Positions 12,273-24,400 of a stretch of 64,000 nt of DNA are shown here, in pieces. Position 1 is the stretch's first letter, and every line of letters starts with the position of its first letter. A program made the position numbers and the translations under genes. The DNA comes from Piscicola geometra (taxonomy: Eukaryota > Annelida > Clitellata > Hirudinida > Piscicolidae). Location of the stretch: the NCBI GenBank assembly GCA_943735955.1, contig OX030956.1:4864912-4928911 (forward strand). The letters run 5' to 3'. The notes beneath the pieces were generated by a model. The model saw nothing but the letters and a program-made list of their open reading frames with translations. It was not told the DNA's origin and did no database searches.

Positions 12273-14472
12273 ATGCTAGTTATTGCGTTTGTTCTGTTGT
12301 CTTGTCTCGAAATGGTTCTCTCGTGTGGAGATACAAACCCTCACATTAAGGACTTTGAAGACTTCGATGGTTGTCGCTCCATCAGAGACCAGCCGGAGTT
12401 GGAGTTTTACGTGGTGGGTAGAATGGTTTTGCATTGTGGAGAGGGTCTTTTGATGGAGCAAAGCGATAAGGAACCTATTCTCGTTCTGCCTCATGCAGAG
12501 GTCTGAACTTCTAGACTATTCTCACGTTTGAAATTGGTTGTCTTAAAAATTTTAACTTTAAAAAAATCATTAATTATTTCTATGAATAATATTTTTATTG
12601 TTTAAATTATTCTACATATAATGTATGAACTTTTTATAAAGCCTTTTAATACACTTTTAACAAAACTTTTACTACACTTTTATCACTCTCATTTAAGCGT
12701 TTTACTGAAACATAAATAGATAGATCACTGGTACCACGTCATTATGGTCGCTCCCGACGTTCCCTCAATCTACAAACCAAGGGAAAAATACTGGTTCTAC
12801 TGGGGTCTTTTGAACATCAAGGTCAGCATTCTTTGCAAAAATTAAACATGGTTATAAAATCTCGTGTGCAGTTAAGAGGCTTCGATCTTGACATTTAAGT
12901 TTAAATGAGCATTTAAGAATAACATTATCCAATTTCTAATAATGAGAGATTAGTTTGAATATTTCTTGAATTATCGATTTGTTAATTTTAACGAATTAAC
13001 ATAAAATTACAGGGTGAAAACATGATGAACGGATTGATGAAAGGAACTACGATCAAGGGTTCAAGCTTGAATTTAATAGACTACAACATTGTCTGATTCA
13101 TTTCATATTTTACTTACTTCGCAGAGTACAAGGAACCAGAAGTAAATGAAGACCTGCACGAACACCGGTTCCAGTTCTTGGTTTTCGAGACTACTTATCG
13201 AATCTCAAGGCCCAAAAAGCTTATGAATGAAACACATTTGAAGCTAGGTGTGCTGATCTCTGAGCTGGGTCTTTGCACCTCTCTTCACGCCACCTATGAG
13301 TACCTTCTCTCGTGTGAGAAAATGTTTTTTGGAAAATGTTACAACTTTAACTTTTGAACTTAGTCAACAATTTTTTTGTTGTGTGAAAAATGAATATAAT
13401 TTGACTCTTGTAAATTTTATTCCTCAGATAAAGATTATCTTCGGATGGTAATAGTGCGTATATCAAAAAATCTTTCAATATTTGAAGAAAAAAACAAATA
13501 TTTTTGTAAAACCTTTTAAATAATCCTTAATTTTAAAGATATAAAGTTAGTTTTTTCCTTTTTCCGCATTTCCCAGGACATTCAAGACAGATCCACAAAT
13601 GTAACTATTAAAATCTTTCTGTCTGAGCAAGCAAGAACAATTTTAATGAAATAGAAGTCGTTATTAGAACATTTCTTCTTACTCGAGTTTTTACGAATCA
13701 GAAAAAAATGTTAAATAACTTTTTGGAAACTTGTTTTTTAACCTTTGAAAGTATTTTAGCCTATATACAATATCCCTATAATAATCTTATTGCATTGGTT
13801 CTTCTTGCTCAGACAAACAAAGACCAGCATATGGAAAAAATTAATGAAACTTTCAACACTTTTCTATTCCTTTCAGAACCATTCATCAGATCATTCAGGA
13901 AAGGTGAAAATGGCTAATATTAAAACAATTTATACTTTATAGAATAGATTATGCTCATTTGAAAAAAATCATTTGCGCTGAAAAAAATACAAATCCAAAA
14001 TTTATTTTTTAGTAATGTAAAATAGCTAAGATGGATTGAACAAACTAAGGTTTTGAATGACGAAAAAAATATTAAATCTCTAAAATCTTTTTGAGTTTTC
14101 ATATGTTTATTTCATATTATTTGAAACAATTAAAATCGATATTTTGCTGCTGCTAATCCATCAGATCAAAGAACTTTCAATTGAGGATTATTATGAGGTA
14201 ATTAATGAATGATAAATTTAGGGTTGGATGTAAGATTACAGCTTATTTTTCATTTTTCGCCGTTTATTGAATCTTTTCACTAAACCACCAGCTTCCGGAC
14301 AAGAAAGATCTAAGAGTGAGCATTATACAAAATTCTAAAAAAACATTATTTGTTAATTTAAACAAATCAGGTGAGAATGAAGTCTTTGGGAGAAAGATGT
14401 GCAGTACTGAAAGGACAGACACTGTTGCCTCTTGCCCTCGTTCTTTTGGCTCCATTGTTCTACAGGCTGTAA
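12273..14472 (+). CDS. secreted PEBP-like protein with GPI-like tail, paralogue 2
   Basis: Ten exons join in phase to 264 codons: 12273-12500, 12720-12821, 13013-13058, 13125-13313, 13428-13447, 13577-13600, 13877-13903, 14165-14197, 14292-14315, 14371-14472. The signal peptide is MLVIAFVLLSCLEMVLSC. The PEBP-like core has WYHVIMVAPDVP (DPDAP block), YWFYWGLLNIKGEN (HW.V.NI.G block) and LHEHRFQFLVFET (LHRY.F.V.E block, histidine kept). The stalk is spread over five exons of 20-33 nt. The terminal exon encodes VRMKSLGERCAVLKGQ, then LLPLALVLLAPLFYRL, then stop, a typical GPI-signal layout. Exon order, phases and several exon lengths (46 nt for exon 3, 27 nt for exon 7) equal those of the upstream gene, so the pair arose by tandem duplication. 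An AATAAA lies about 22 nt past the stop. Soluble PEBPs bind lipids or kinases in the cytosol; an extracellular, anchored form suggests a different, unknown partner. Confidence 0.74.
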
Positions 14473-15311
14473 TCAGTTGACGTTTTTTTTCTTAATAAAA
14501 TTAAACTTTCTCATTTGTTGTTTCCATTCTTACTAGTACAGTATCAAATCTATCGATGGCACCGGGTCCAAAACTCAGAATCCCGTTACCGAAAAAATCA
14601 CTAAGAATCAGTAAGAAAATATTTTTTCCAAATGTAACATGCCTATTTAATCCCAATTTTTAAATTAAATAAAACATGTTTACTTCTTCTTTGAAAGGCT
14701 GTCAAAACCTTTTTTTACTCTATACAAAATTTATAAAATGAATCTTTAATATATATAAAATAAATATAAATAGTTCCAATTTTTTAACTGATACTTAATG
14801 GGGAAATTCAATTTAAACTTCTAATATTTAATTTTATGAAAAAATATTTTCATAATAAAAACCACCCTATCTTTTTCCAAGTGTTTTATTCAATAAAAAA
14901 TACCTAATTAAATGTAAAGATTTAAGTCCAAAAATTAAATAATAATCACACGATCTACGAGCTAGCTTACAATACTGAATAATCTGATAAAAAAACAAAT
15001 TGATTGGACCATAAAAGGTTGTTATGTTAGCCTACTTTAATCACCAAGTTTGAAAGTCTACTATGTTATTTTTATTCAAATAAAAAAAAAATACTGAAAT
15101 GTAAAGAAAACCAATTACCTAAAAGATGGTATAAAATGAAATAAAAAATTAATGATGTTTGTAGACAGCGCTCTAAAGAACGTTTCAATTGTATTTCTTT
15201 CGCCAGGGGAACTAGAAAATCGTTTTTGTTTAAGAGTATAGAGCTAATCAATCCTTGCTAAATTCAAAAACTTCAATTGAATAAATGAAAAAAATTCTTA
15301 GAAATTTCCAG

Positions 15312-15397
15312 GCTTAGAGTTCATTGTCCCTAGGTTTCCAGCGTTTGAGCTTTTTGCGACGCATGAGCAGTTCCAAAAAGACGCCATTTATGTGTAA
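15312..15397 (+). pseudogene. possible third PEBP-like exon fragment
   Basis: A good acceptor (..gaaatttccag) opens a frame in the same phase as exon 4 of the two genes upstream and reads LEFIVPRFPAFELFATHEQF before a stop. It resembles the VPRY..FHFAVFET stretch of paralogue 1. No flanking PEBP exons were found, so if related it is a dead remnant; the match is short and may be chance. Confidence 0.22.
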
Positions 15398-15941
15398 AAG
15401 CCCGGCTTAATGCACGGTTCTATGCTTTTGGTTTAAAGCAAATACATTTTCACTTATTCACATAAAAATCTATTTTAATCAAAAATATTCTAAAATATAA
15501 GGGTTTTCCTATTCAAAAAAATTATTGATATTTGCATGTTTATCGTTATGGTTTGACTGATTAATGAATGTGCCAATCACAATCCTTTTTATATGTTTGC
15601 ACTTCCTGCAGCTGGTTCTGAGCTGAATAATCGAACAGTGTGTTTTCGATTTGTATCATAGAAAGGCATAAAACATGCGATACAGAGTAAATCGTTGGGA
15701 TAACGCGTACCGAATGCATGCCGCAACTTAGTCATGGCATTAATTATGGCAACTATCTTTTTAAAAGTGCAAACCTTCTTTCTTTCTAAAACAACCTCAA
15801 CAAGATAATAAATACTTCAGTGAAATAAGGCGAAAATTGTACTCAAAGAATTTTAATTCTGCTTTGAATTATGATTCATGAGATGGGTTCACATTTAAAA
15901 AAATTATTCTCAATGAAAGGTGAGTTGACACTAGCAAGAGT

Positions 15942-16223
15942 GTGGATGTTCAAAGAACGTTTTTCTTAGCCTGCTTAATGCTTTTTACATTTGAAATAAA
16001 CGGGATTATAATAAATAATGAATTTTTAAATAACAAGCGCCAATTTGTGTTAAATCAAACGTGGTTCCTTGAGGAATTCGTTGGATCTGAAGGCGTTCAA
16101 GAGACTTCAGATCTTAGTTTTACGAGTATGTTTCCCATTGAGGCTTTACTTGAAACCAAGATTATTGAAATGACTTCTTTTCAGGTTTTATTCGTTCTTT
16201 TGAATATTTCGAAGAGAGCTTAA
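15942..16223 (+). CDS. open frame with signal-peptide-like start, unsupported
   Basis: A frame of 93 codons opens with a GTG, not ATG. It begins with a hydrophobic run (TFFLACLMLFTFEINGIII) and then a polar stretch with one NQT glycosylation site. A tiny upstream ATG exon (ATGAAAG before a GTGAGT at about 15921) could supply a start. The sequence does not match the neighbouring PEBP-like proteins. It may be the first exon of an unrecognised gene, a relic or chance. Confidence 0.18.
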   Translation: MDVQRTFFLACLMLFTFEINGIIINNEFLNNKRQFVLNQTWFLEEFVGSEGVQETSDLSFTSMFPIEALLETKIIEMTSFQVLFVLLNISKRA

Positions 16224-17329
16224 AACATAAATCACTGAATTGAAGACTGAACTTTGAAATGCGAATATTTCATTCAAGACTTTGGAATAAAGCATTTTTG
16301 AGTTTTTAGAAAATCCTGAGCTTTATTGTATATTAACTCTATTTAAGATGAAGTTAATACATTTTAAAATTGAAAATTATCATCTGTGCTTATAAAGCTA
16401 TGTGTTGTAGTTCATTGAGACTTGAAGTCGTATTAGCGAATCATTCACGCACAAGAAGGCTTTAGATCCGTGCAGTAAGCGCATATATAATTAAAACTGC
16501 GGGTGGTGTTCCCATGAAGAAGCTTCGAAATGAATTCATCCGAACAGTTTAATCTAGTTCAGAAAAATATGTCAAACTGGTTCAGATTGTAGCTAGCCGT
16601 CAATTGACTTGAGTTGAAGGCGTTGTTTGAAAGATTTAAATAAAAAAATAAAAAATTTATATTATTAAAACATTTGGAAGGCCGTAAAAACGAATCGATG
16701 AGAGTATAACTTATACGTAAATGTTTGTTTTATTGATGTGATGGCGTGGAGTTCTTCTGAACTCAGCTTGCATTCATTAAATCCCTTAAACTTATGTTAT
16801 GCTTAGAAACCTCATATTACAACTTGATATTTGATAAATAACACTTCTTTTTAGCAAGTGAACTTGCATAAGTTAATTGAATGGACTAATTCAATCATAA
16901 TTTGAATGCCATTAGTTAAAACTCACAAAAAAATAAAAATGCTGTTTATTGACGTTTGAAACTTTAAAACTAGGATATAATTTAAACCCCAATTGGATAA
17001 AAGTGAATTGAAAAAAAAATTACTTTGTAATTAAAGTTTTTCTTGTCGTCCTATTGACTCCTCAATGACACATGGAGACGCAAAAGTCATTTGTCAATGA
17101 AGACAAGTTCATGCCGACAACACGCGACAAAGTACTGGAGCATGAAACTGGAAAAAACATATGTGAAATAACTCGAAAGTAAACTACTCACGCAACAACG
17201 ATAACTTCAGCAAACTTTAAGAAAAACAACTTCATCAAAAAAGAAATGACAATCAACTTACCGATCGTACAGAAAGCTTTAAACAAATTGAAAAAATTAA
17301 TTAAATAGTAAACAGACCATCAAGCCACA

Positions 17330-17440
17330 ATGGCTTTCAAGTATCGGCTAGCTGTCTTTCTGCCACTCTTGCTCTCCTTCCACCTGCTTGTCTCAGAAGA
17401 TATCAGTCAGCAGTGCATCCATGGCAGACGACTACTCGAC
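17330..17440 (+). CDS. putative first exon of the class B receptor (signal peptide)
   Basis: An ATG in reasonable context is followed by 37 codons that start MAFKYRLAVFLPLLLSFHLL, a clear signal peptide, and end in phase 0 at a consensus GTGAGT donor. The next plus-strand coding exon, at 28550, starts in phase 0 and lacks a start codon of its own. Joining them gives a secreted amino terminus for the receptor whose core starts at 31991. The 11.1-kb intron is long for this region. The exon could instead begin another small secreted gene; the join rests on phase and position only. Confidence 0.55.
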
Positions 17441-18168
17441 GTGAGTGAGCCTGCATTTTTGTATTTCGAGTATTTGCGCATCATTAGCAATTTTAAGCAA
17501 TGAAAGACCGCAATGTTTGTACTAGGACGAGAAAATTTGAGTGCAAATTAATTTAATTAGCATAACAAGATAGGTTTCTCAAGCTCGTGTATCACAAGTG
17601 TTAATGATGAATGTCATTTAATGAATGTTTATACCATTTGAACATGGTATTAAAAATGTTACAATAATCAAATTAGTTAAATACCTCTGTAAGAAGAACC
17701 AGGCTCACATATCTTTAAAGACGTCTTCAATTTGAAAGAGGTCCTTGGCAACTAGAGAGACTGAGCTCAAGTTACATAGAACCTCGGTATTAAAGATAAT
17801 TATGTCATTAAGGTACTAATGCATGTAATTGAATGTAATTATTGTACCGCGATTAAAAAGATTATGCTTATTGGAGGTCGTGTAAATGTTTATCCAAAAA
17901 ATCATAGTTGTTTAAGAAGCCTAATATAATCCTAATAATGAATGTAAGGCACAACCTATGCTGGAATTATTTTAGAGTTGAAAAAGTGTTTGTGCCATCT
18001 GCCGATTAGCATCGAGCAATATTTATGATATTTTTCATAATTGCAGAACAAATCTATCGCTATCATAAACATCATTAAACAAATTCTCTCGTTCTTATGT
18101 TCTCACCCGTATGTCGCTGCGTGTGCGCAATATAAACTTCATAATAAAATGTTACTTTTTGACAAAAT

Positions 18169-18187
18169 CTAACCCTAACTCTAACCC
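18169..18187 (-). repeat. short telomere-like run
   Basis: The text CTAACCCTAACTCTAACCC is two and a half units of the metazoan telomere repeat (TTAGGG on the other strand) with one changed unit. It lies 80 nt before the 24-bp satellite. So short a run may be chance. Confidence 0.4.
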
Positions 18188-18267
18188 AATATTTGTTCTA
18201 GAATCTCACTCTACATTTTTTTCTTCGGTGAAAAGAGGTCGAATCGCCATACTGGCCGAGACAAATA

Positions 18268-18632
18268 TACATTGTATGTATGTTACATACGTACATTGTA
18301 TGTATGTTACATACCTACATTGTATGTATGTTACATACCTACATTGTATGTATGTTACATACCTACATTGTATGTATGTTACATACCTACATTGTATGTA
18401 TGTTACATACCTACATTGTATGTATGTTACATACCTACATTGTATGTATGTTACATACCTACATTGTATGTATGTTACATACCTACATTGTATGTATGTT
18501 ACATACCTACATTGTATGTATGTTACATACCTACATTGTATGTTACATACATACATTGTATGTATGTTACATACATACATTGTATGTATGTTACATACCT
18601 ACATTGTATGTTACATACATACATTGTATGTA
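18268..18632. repeat. 24-bp tandem satellite
   Basis: About fifteen tandem units of TACATTGTATGTATGTTACATACC, nearly perfect in the middle; the last few units have lost internal bases. The unit length is divisible by three and free of stops in several frames, which creates long repetitive open frames on both strands that are not genes. Each unit has a short inverted repeat (GTATGT / ACATAC). Confidence 0.95.
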
Positions 18633-21180
18633 TGAATGCATTGGTTATTAATTTTTTGTGTTTATTTGCATGGGTGTGTATGTGTGAATATTTTGTGTGT
18701 GCAGTCAGGTAGTTTTTTATGTTAAAAATTGAATCAAAAGAAAAATGTGTGTCAGTTTTTGAAAACAACTTTAGTTCAATTACGAATCCGAGCTTCATTT
18801 TCGTGTTCCGGTAATTCATATACATTGGTAAAAACAAGAATTTGAATTATTTAAAAAGATTATTAATAATTTAATAATTTATTAATTAGTTACTAAAGTA
18901 ATAAAATGCTTCTTATAGCGTTGATTATGAATGGTTGGAGAATGTTTTGACTCGAAAAAAAAAGATTTTAATTTTTTTTCTTTTTTTGAGTAATGAAAAA
19001 TAAAAAATAATAAAATGAAAGCTTTATAAGAAGGGGCCGAAATACGCAAACAAAGATTTAGAGTAAGAAGAATACTAAAATATTGATCATTGGAAAAAGA
19101 TCTAAGACGACTACAAATAAATGTAAATAATTAAAAATGTTTAAAACGTAATTTCACACTGCTCAAAAATTATTTTACGTCTCATAATAAGCGACTGAAG
19201 AAAATAAGAATGAGAAAAAAGTGTTTGAAACCGGACAAACAGTAGTATTAAAAGCCTTTTGACTCAGTTACAATCCGGTAAATAGGGCTGAGGTAATCTG
19301 TACAAGATAACGCAAGAAAGACTGAAATGAGCTCAAACTCAACCAGAAATAAAGCAGCATCATGGTTGTTATCTAGCTAGATATCATAGAAAATTTCTTT
19401 TCAAAGTTGGGAAAAGTATTTAGACTTACCATTTTGGTGTCATATTAAGGAACAATTTCGGAATCGAATAGCTAATTAACAAAATTAATATATAAAAAAA
19501 TTGTTAAAGTTTCTTGAATATTAATTAAAAATTAAAAAAATGTATTGAATAAAAAAGGTTGAAAAAATATTTCTATCCCATTTTTTATATAAATTTAACA
19601 TAAAAACAAAATCAAAGTTTTTATATTAAATAACTTATAAAATAAATATTAAGAATAAATATTGTTTTAAAAGGCATACATAATTTTAATAAAGTCTTTC
19701 ACGCAAAATAATGCGCATTTAATGAAATTGTTCGGGTAACCGGGTAATACTTCACTCATGTAGCTGGGTACTCGGATCCAAAATTTTGGCTTTTTTTCAT
19801 CCCTACTTAAAATATACTTGTCTCCACCTAAACCAATTTGAAATAAATCACTTTTTTATTTGACTGAAACAAATCCAAAATAAATTGCTTTGTTTGTCTT
19901 ATTCAGATAGCCTTAAATTAAAAACAGTTTTAGATCAAATCTTTTAGCTTGCTTCTGCTATTCGTTTATCGCTGTGTTTTTAATAGAAAATGATGCAGTT
20001 TATTTAGTTTAAACTTTAACCTAATTCGATGAAATCAGCTCTACCCTCAAACGTTTAGTTTGACGATTCAGCTAGAGGATTTAATATCTTATGACTATCA
20101 TTAAAGTATTTTTTTTGATCCAGAAATATTGGAAGCTGGACAATGAGAACTGTCTTGCGGCGTGACAAAAAACCTAAAAAGTTATTCAGTTGCGTAAAAT
20201 TATGTTTGATTGATAATAAATTTATGATTGAAAACGAAGCTCTATTTTAAAACCTGCTCAACTTATCAATTTAAGAGCTTAAATAAATTTGGGAGCTTGA
20301 ATCAAGCAGGTGAATCGCTTGTAAGCTTTCTTTGAACACTTTATAACGTTTTAACCTTCCACCACGATTCTCTGATTTGTTCATCTGTTGTTCAGCAAAC
20401 TTTTTAAAGCAATTCTCAATGCTTCTTTGTAGTCAAGCAAACTTTGAGAATTTTTGTTTTGTGCATCAATCTCTCGTTAGTTTGAGTGAAACTTATCTGA
20501 TTAAAAATACAAAAGTCTCAGAAAGTTACGAATTTAAAATGTTATTTCGAAATTGATATAGTTTAGTTTAGGGAGTTAAACCAACGCATTTCTTTTGACT
20601 TCTATAGTGTTATTTAAATTATATATATATATATTTTTTAATATATTCTTCGCAACTTAATTGTATAATTAAAAGTAGAAGGATTGTATTCATTAGATAT
20701 GGCTCAGCTTATGAGTGGATCCCTGCATGAGCCCCATTTAAAGCGCAATGAGGCACTGCGTAATACGCCAGAACATTATTCAGAAAAGAATGTGACACAT
20801 ATTCTCTATTGTTCCACTTTATTGTAGCTTCTCCGACTTTTTTGAGCACATCAATAAAGATCGATGGATGCCTCGAAAAGAAAGAATGGGATTCTTTGGC
20901 GATTTAATTAACAAATCAATCTTCCGATTGGTTTCATTTCCTGTGAGTTAATTTGGCAGGCATGCGTCAAGATGAGCAAGACATGTCCTGTCATGTTTTG
21001 CTAGATTAACCTAATATACTTTTTCAAAATTCAATTGTAACCATTTAGGCATTTTTTGGCTTCCGGATTGCCAGATTCAGTTATATATCGACTCTACTTT
21101 CCACACATCCCACAACACCACCGGCAACGACATAAAATATTAATTCATCACATCAGTACCCTTCAAAAGCACAAATAGTC

Positions 21181-21236
21181 AATAAAATACAACGAAGAAT
21201 ATATCCAACGTGGCGTAAACCCGGACGAGCTTCAAG
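21181..21236 (-). repeat. retroposon 3'-tail fragment, copy 1
   Basis: On the minus strand this reads CTTGAAGCTCGTCCGGG and then TTTACGCCACGTT, followed by a GTTGTATT-like end. It matches segments at 30817-30881, 50609-50667 and about 60595-60660. The shared part is the 3' end of an interspersed family, see copy 3. Confidence 0.7.
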
Positions 21237-21357
21237 ACCAAATGTATGAACAGATTCTCCCAAGTCAATAGCACGCAATGCCTCTTTCAAAGTCCAGGTC
21301 GTCTGAGTTTGCGTTCAGGGGAATGTTGTGAATAATAAAAATAAAAATAGGAAAAAC

Positions 21358-21448
21358 GAATAATAATAATAATAGTAATAATATTAATAAAAATAAAATA
21401 ATATGTATATACCGCCCGGTACCAAAGAGGCGCTCTCACCAAGCGTAA
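21358..21448 (-). mobile_element. possible SINE 3' end with (ATT)n tail
   Basis: On the minus strand a GC-rich stretch, GAGCGCCTCTTTGGTACCGG, is followed by GCGGTATATAC and then an ATT-rich tail. GC-rich body plus A/T microsatellite tail is a common SINE ending. No promoter boxes could be identified, and it does not match the copy-1 tail next to it. Confidence 0.35.
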
Positions 21449-24400
21449 TGAAAATTGATGAAAAAAGTTAAAATAACAGTTATAAATAAATTGGATGCAT
21501 AATGGAATAACTATTATGACTAATAAGCTGAAGAGAAATATTATGTTTCCAGTTTTGAATTCATGTGTTTCCGTTTTATGTATGCTTACTAGGCTAAAAT
21601 AAGTTTTTGCACGGTAACTTTGAACATTCATCAAAATTTCAAAATTTAAAACATTCCGGTTTGTAATTTACAGTCGCATTTTCTTTCAAACGAAAGGTTT
21701 AAGGCCGGCTTGGCTCAAGATTCTTTTGGAAACATCCTAGAAGGTTGACCCTGAGAGAAAACAGCTTTTTCGATCTGTAAGTAACGTAAGCTCGCGGTAG
21801 TGCAAAGGGCCTTTTCTTGTTAGTTCAAAAGATGTATTAGTCGGATATTAAGTTTTGTCGAACACCCAAGGTTCATTAAGACACATTTAGAGGCCAAATT
21901 TATTCCATTGTACACTTTCAGCGAGTCTTTTGATCTTATTACTTTTTTAAGATATGATGGTTCAAGAATTGATAAATGTCTGTGATATCTGTCCTTTATA
22001 AATCAGTATGCTACAGTTTAATAGAGACTAGGCCCTGGATGGGAGTTCATTATGAGAAAAAAATCTACATCCTAAAGGGTGTCATGGTCTTGAGAAGCTT
22101 TGCGTCTTTTTCACATCTAGAGAATAACCAATTATAATACTAATCGAATATACCATGTATAGTTATCATTTATTCTGACGAAAACAAATGGGAAGTAGGA
22201 TATTGAAACTGCTCCATTGGAGCTTCATAAAGATCGTTTATGGAGGGCAAAACAAATTGCAGCTGTTGGCTTAAACGTTGGCGGCTTGGGAATATTTTGT
22301 TTGTGCTTGACTGAAAAAAAACAACGTCCCTGCGTCACCATAAGTTATTGAACAGCTCTATTTAGGAAAACACTTTGCTTCACGTGAAGACAGGTCGATA
22401 AAAATACCTTTAAAAGCTTGACTTTCTCTAGCTTGATGACTAGCCACAGTCATAAAAATAAATTGTTTTAACAATTGGGATAAAAAGATAAAATGAATAC
22501 TTAAAATAAATATATGAAAAACTTTCTTGCTGGATTGTATGCACAATGCGGGGCTTAAAAAAGTATTTTTCACAGAAACCCAGCCAGAAAAAATTAATGC
22601 TTCAACGTTGACAACGCTACTCTAAGCGACGATTAGATTGTAAAGATTCATTGTAAAGATTAAAATTTGAAGACTCATAATACCAAACGGAACCGGTTAT
22701 ATTCCCCTTTAGTAAGAATTAATTGAAATTACACGTACTCTTAGGGCAGGGTTTCAAACGCTTTTTCAAATAGAAAGATAGATAAAAGACGACATGAATA
22801 AATCTATGGTTTTAATTAACTTTTCAAATAATAAAAAAAATGTAAAAATAAAAATAAATACCTAGCAAAACCAGAACTGTTTTGAGAGGATTTTTTTGAC
22901 ACAACCACTCTAAGCTTAGTCGTATAAAAAACGTTGCTATTTGGTTTCGAAACATGGTTACTCCATCAGAAATAGTTCAAAAAAGATAAAATTTATATCA
23001 AATATTTCTCCCTGCAATCATGAGCCTAAATTAGCATCTTTACGAACAACGATGATTTGAAAAAAGCTAAGCTACCGAGCGTCAGGGATGGTTGACATGT
23101 TCTTCATATGAATAGTGTAAGAATTTCCAAGACAATATTTTTTTAGTAATTTAGAGAGAAAAAATTTAAAAGAACAGTTCTATCAAAATATGAAAAAACC
23201 CATATAAATTTGTTTCTTTTATTTGGCAATACTTGTACCATCAGAGAGCAGCACGAAACAGTGAGAAACCGCTAAAAAACCGTCCCAGACGAAGGATTTC
23301 AAAGTTTCTAACCCACATAAAAATATTTTTTTAATTTTCATTAGAAGCATTACAATAAATCCCAACTGAATAAAAAAACTGTTTGACGTTGAAAATTAAT
23401 AATTTGCTAGCATAGTGGAGAATTCCATCATACACGCAGATAAATTGCTATTTTCATTGTTTTTAAACCTATCATATTAGACAACAAAAGCTGTCAGTGA
23501 CTTTCAACAAGTTCAAACAGATCCACCTAATGCGGTAATTGAGGATTTTAAGCACGATACAGTATCTGTTTTTTAATTTCGACCAAGTCAATAAAATCTT
23601 TCTAGAATAATTATTTGAGCCTCGAATAATCTCTGAGTTATTTTACGGAGACAAAATAAAAACTCTGTAATGGAACGAGCATGGGACTTTTCTGAATAAG
23701 TATCTTTTGATCTGTTTTTTTTGCATCTATTCATCACTCTGTTGGTGCCAATAGCAAATGATTTATAATGCTGTTTTTTAACATTCACGCTATCTTACAG
23801 TCTTATAAAAACATAACATAAAAATGAAAAATAGACGTTGTGTTGTAATCAAGAGAATTAATTTCCCACCTGTGCTTTTCTTAGAAGCAAGTCTCGAGCT
23901 CTTGAAACAACACTTGACTAACGGAAGTGGAGGTTCGCGACAAGCATGGTGTCTTGGAAACATGCAAGGGTTTTCTACAATACTGGCATTTAATTGCCAA
24001 TCGTTCTCGATTACTTGGTTGCGTCCAGATTCTAGTCTAAGCCTGTATCGTGCACACGCACACCGCAGGACACGTTTTGCACCTACACTTTCTATGCATT
24101 GTCGATATTTAAAAATTCAAATTAACAAATTCAATTAACCTTTTTTTTAACTGTTCAAGATTACAATGTTTGAAAGTCTATAAACTGATTGTATCTCATT
24201 TTTTAAATATATAAATAAATTTCTTGTTTTAGTTTATAACCACAACAAACTAAATATAAAATTCCAACGGGAAATTAAAAATGAATATTTTGTTGTAAAA
24301 TAATTTTTACGTTTTCATATGTGTTTTAAAGACTTTCTGGCGAAACGTTTACAAATTTCAACGATCCAAAAAAATCATTACCCATTCAGCACTACATTGG

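Larger units (their letters stand above)
14473..17329. other. intergenic; possible gene remnants only
   Basis: AT-rich DNA between the PEBP-like pair and the putative receptor first exon. It holds a weak PEBP-like fragment (15312-15397) and one open frame with a hydrophobic start (15942-16223). Nothing else could be supported. Confidence 0.4.

Noticed and set aside
18111..18837. Long open frames on both strands with repeated CMYVTYLH / YVTYIQCR units
   Set aside because: They are the 24-bp satellite read through; the unit length is divisible by three and free of stops, so open frames arise automatically.
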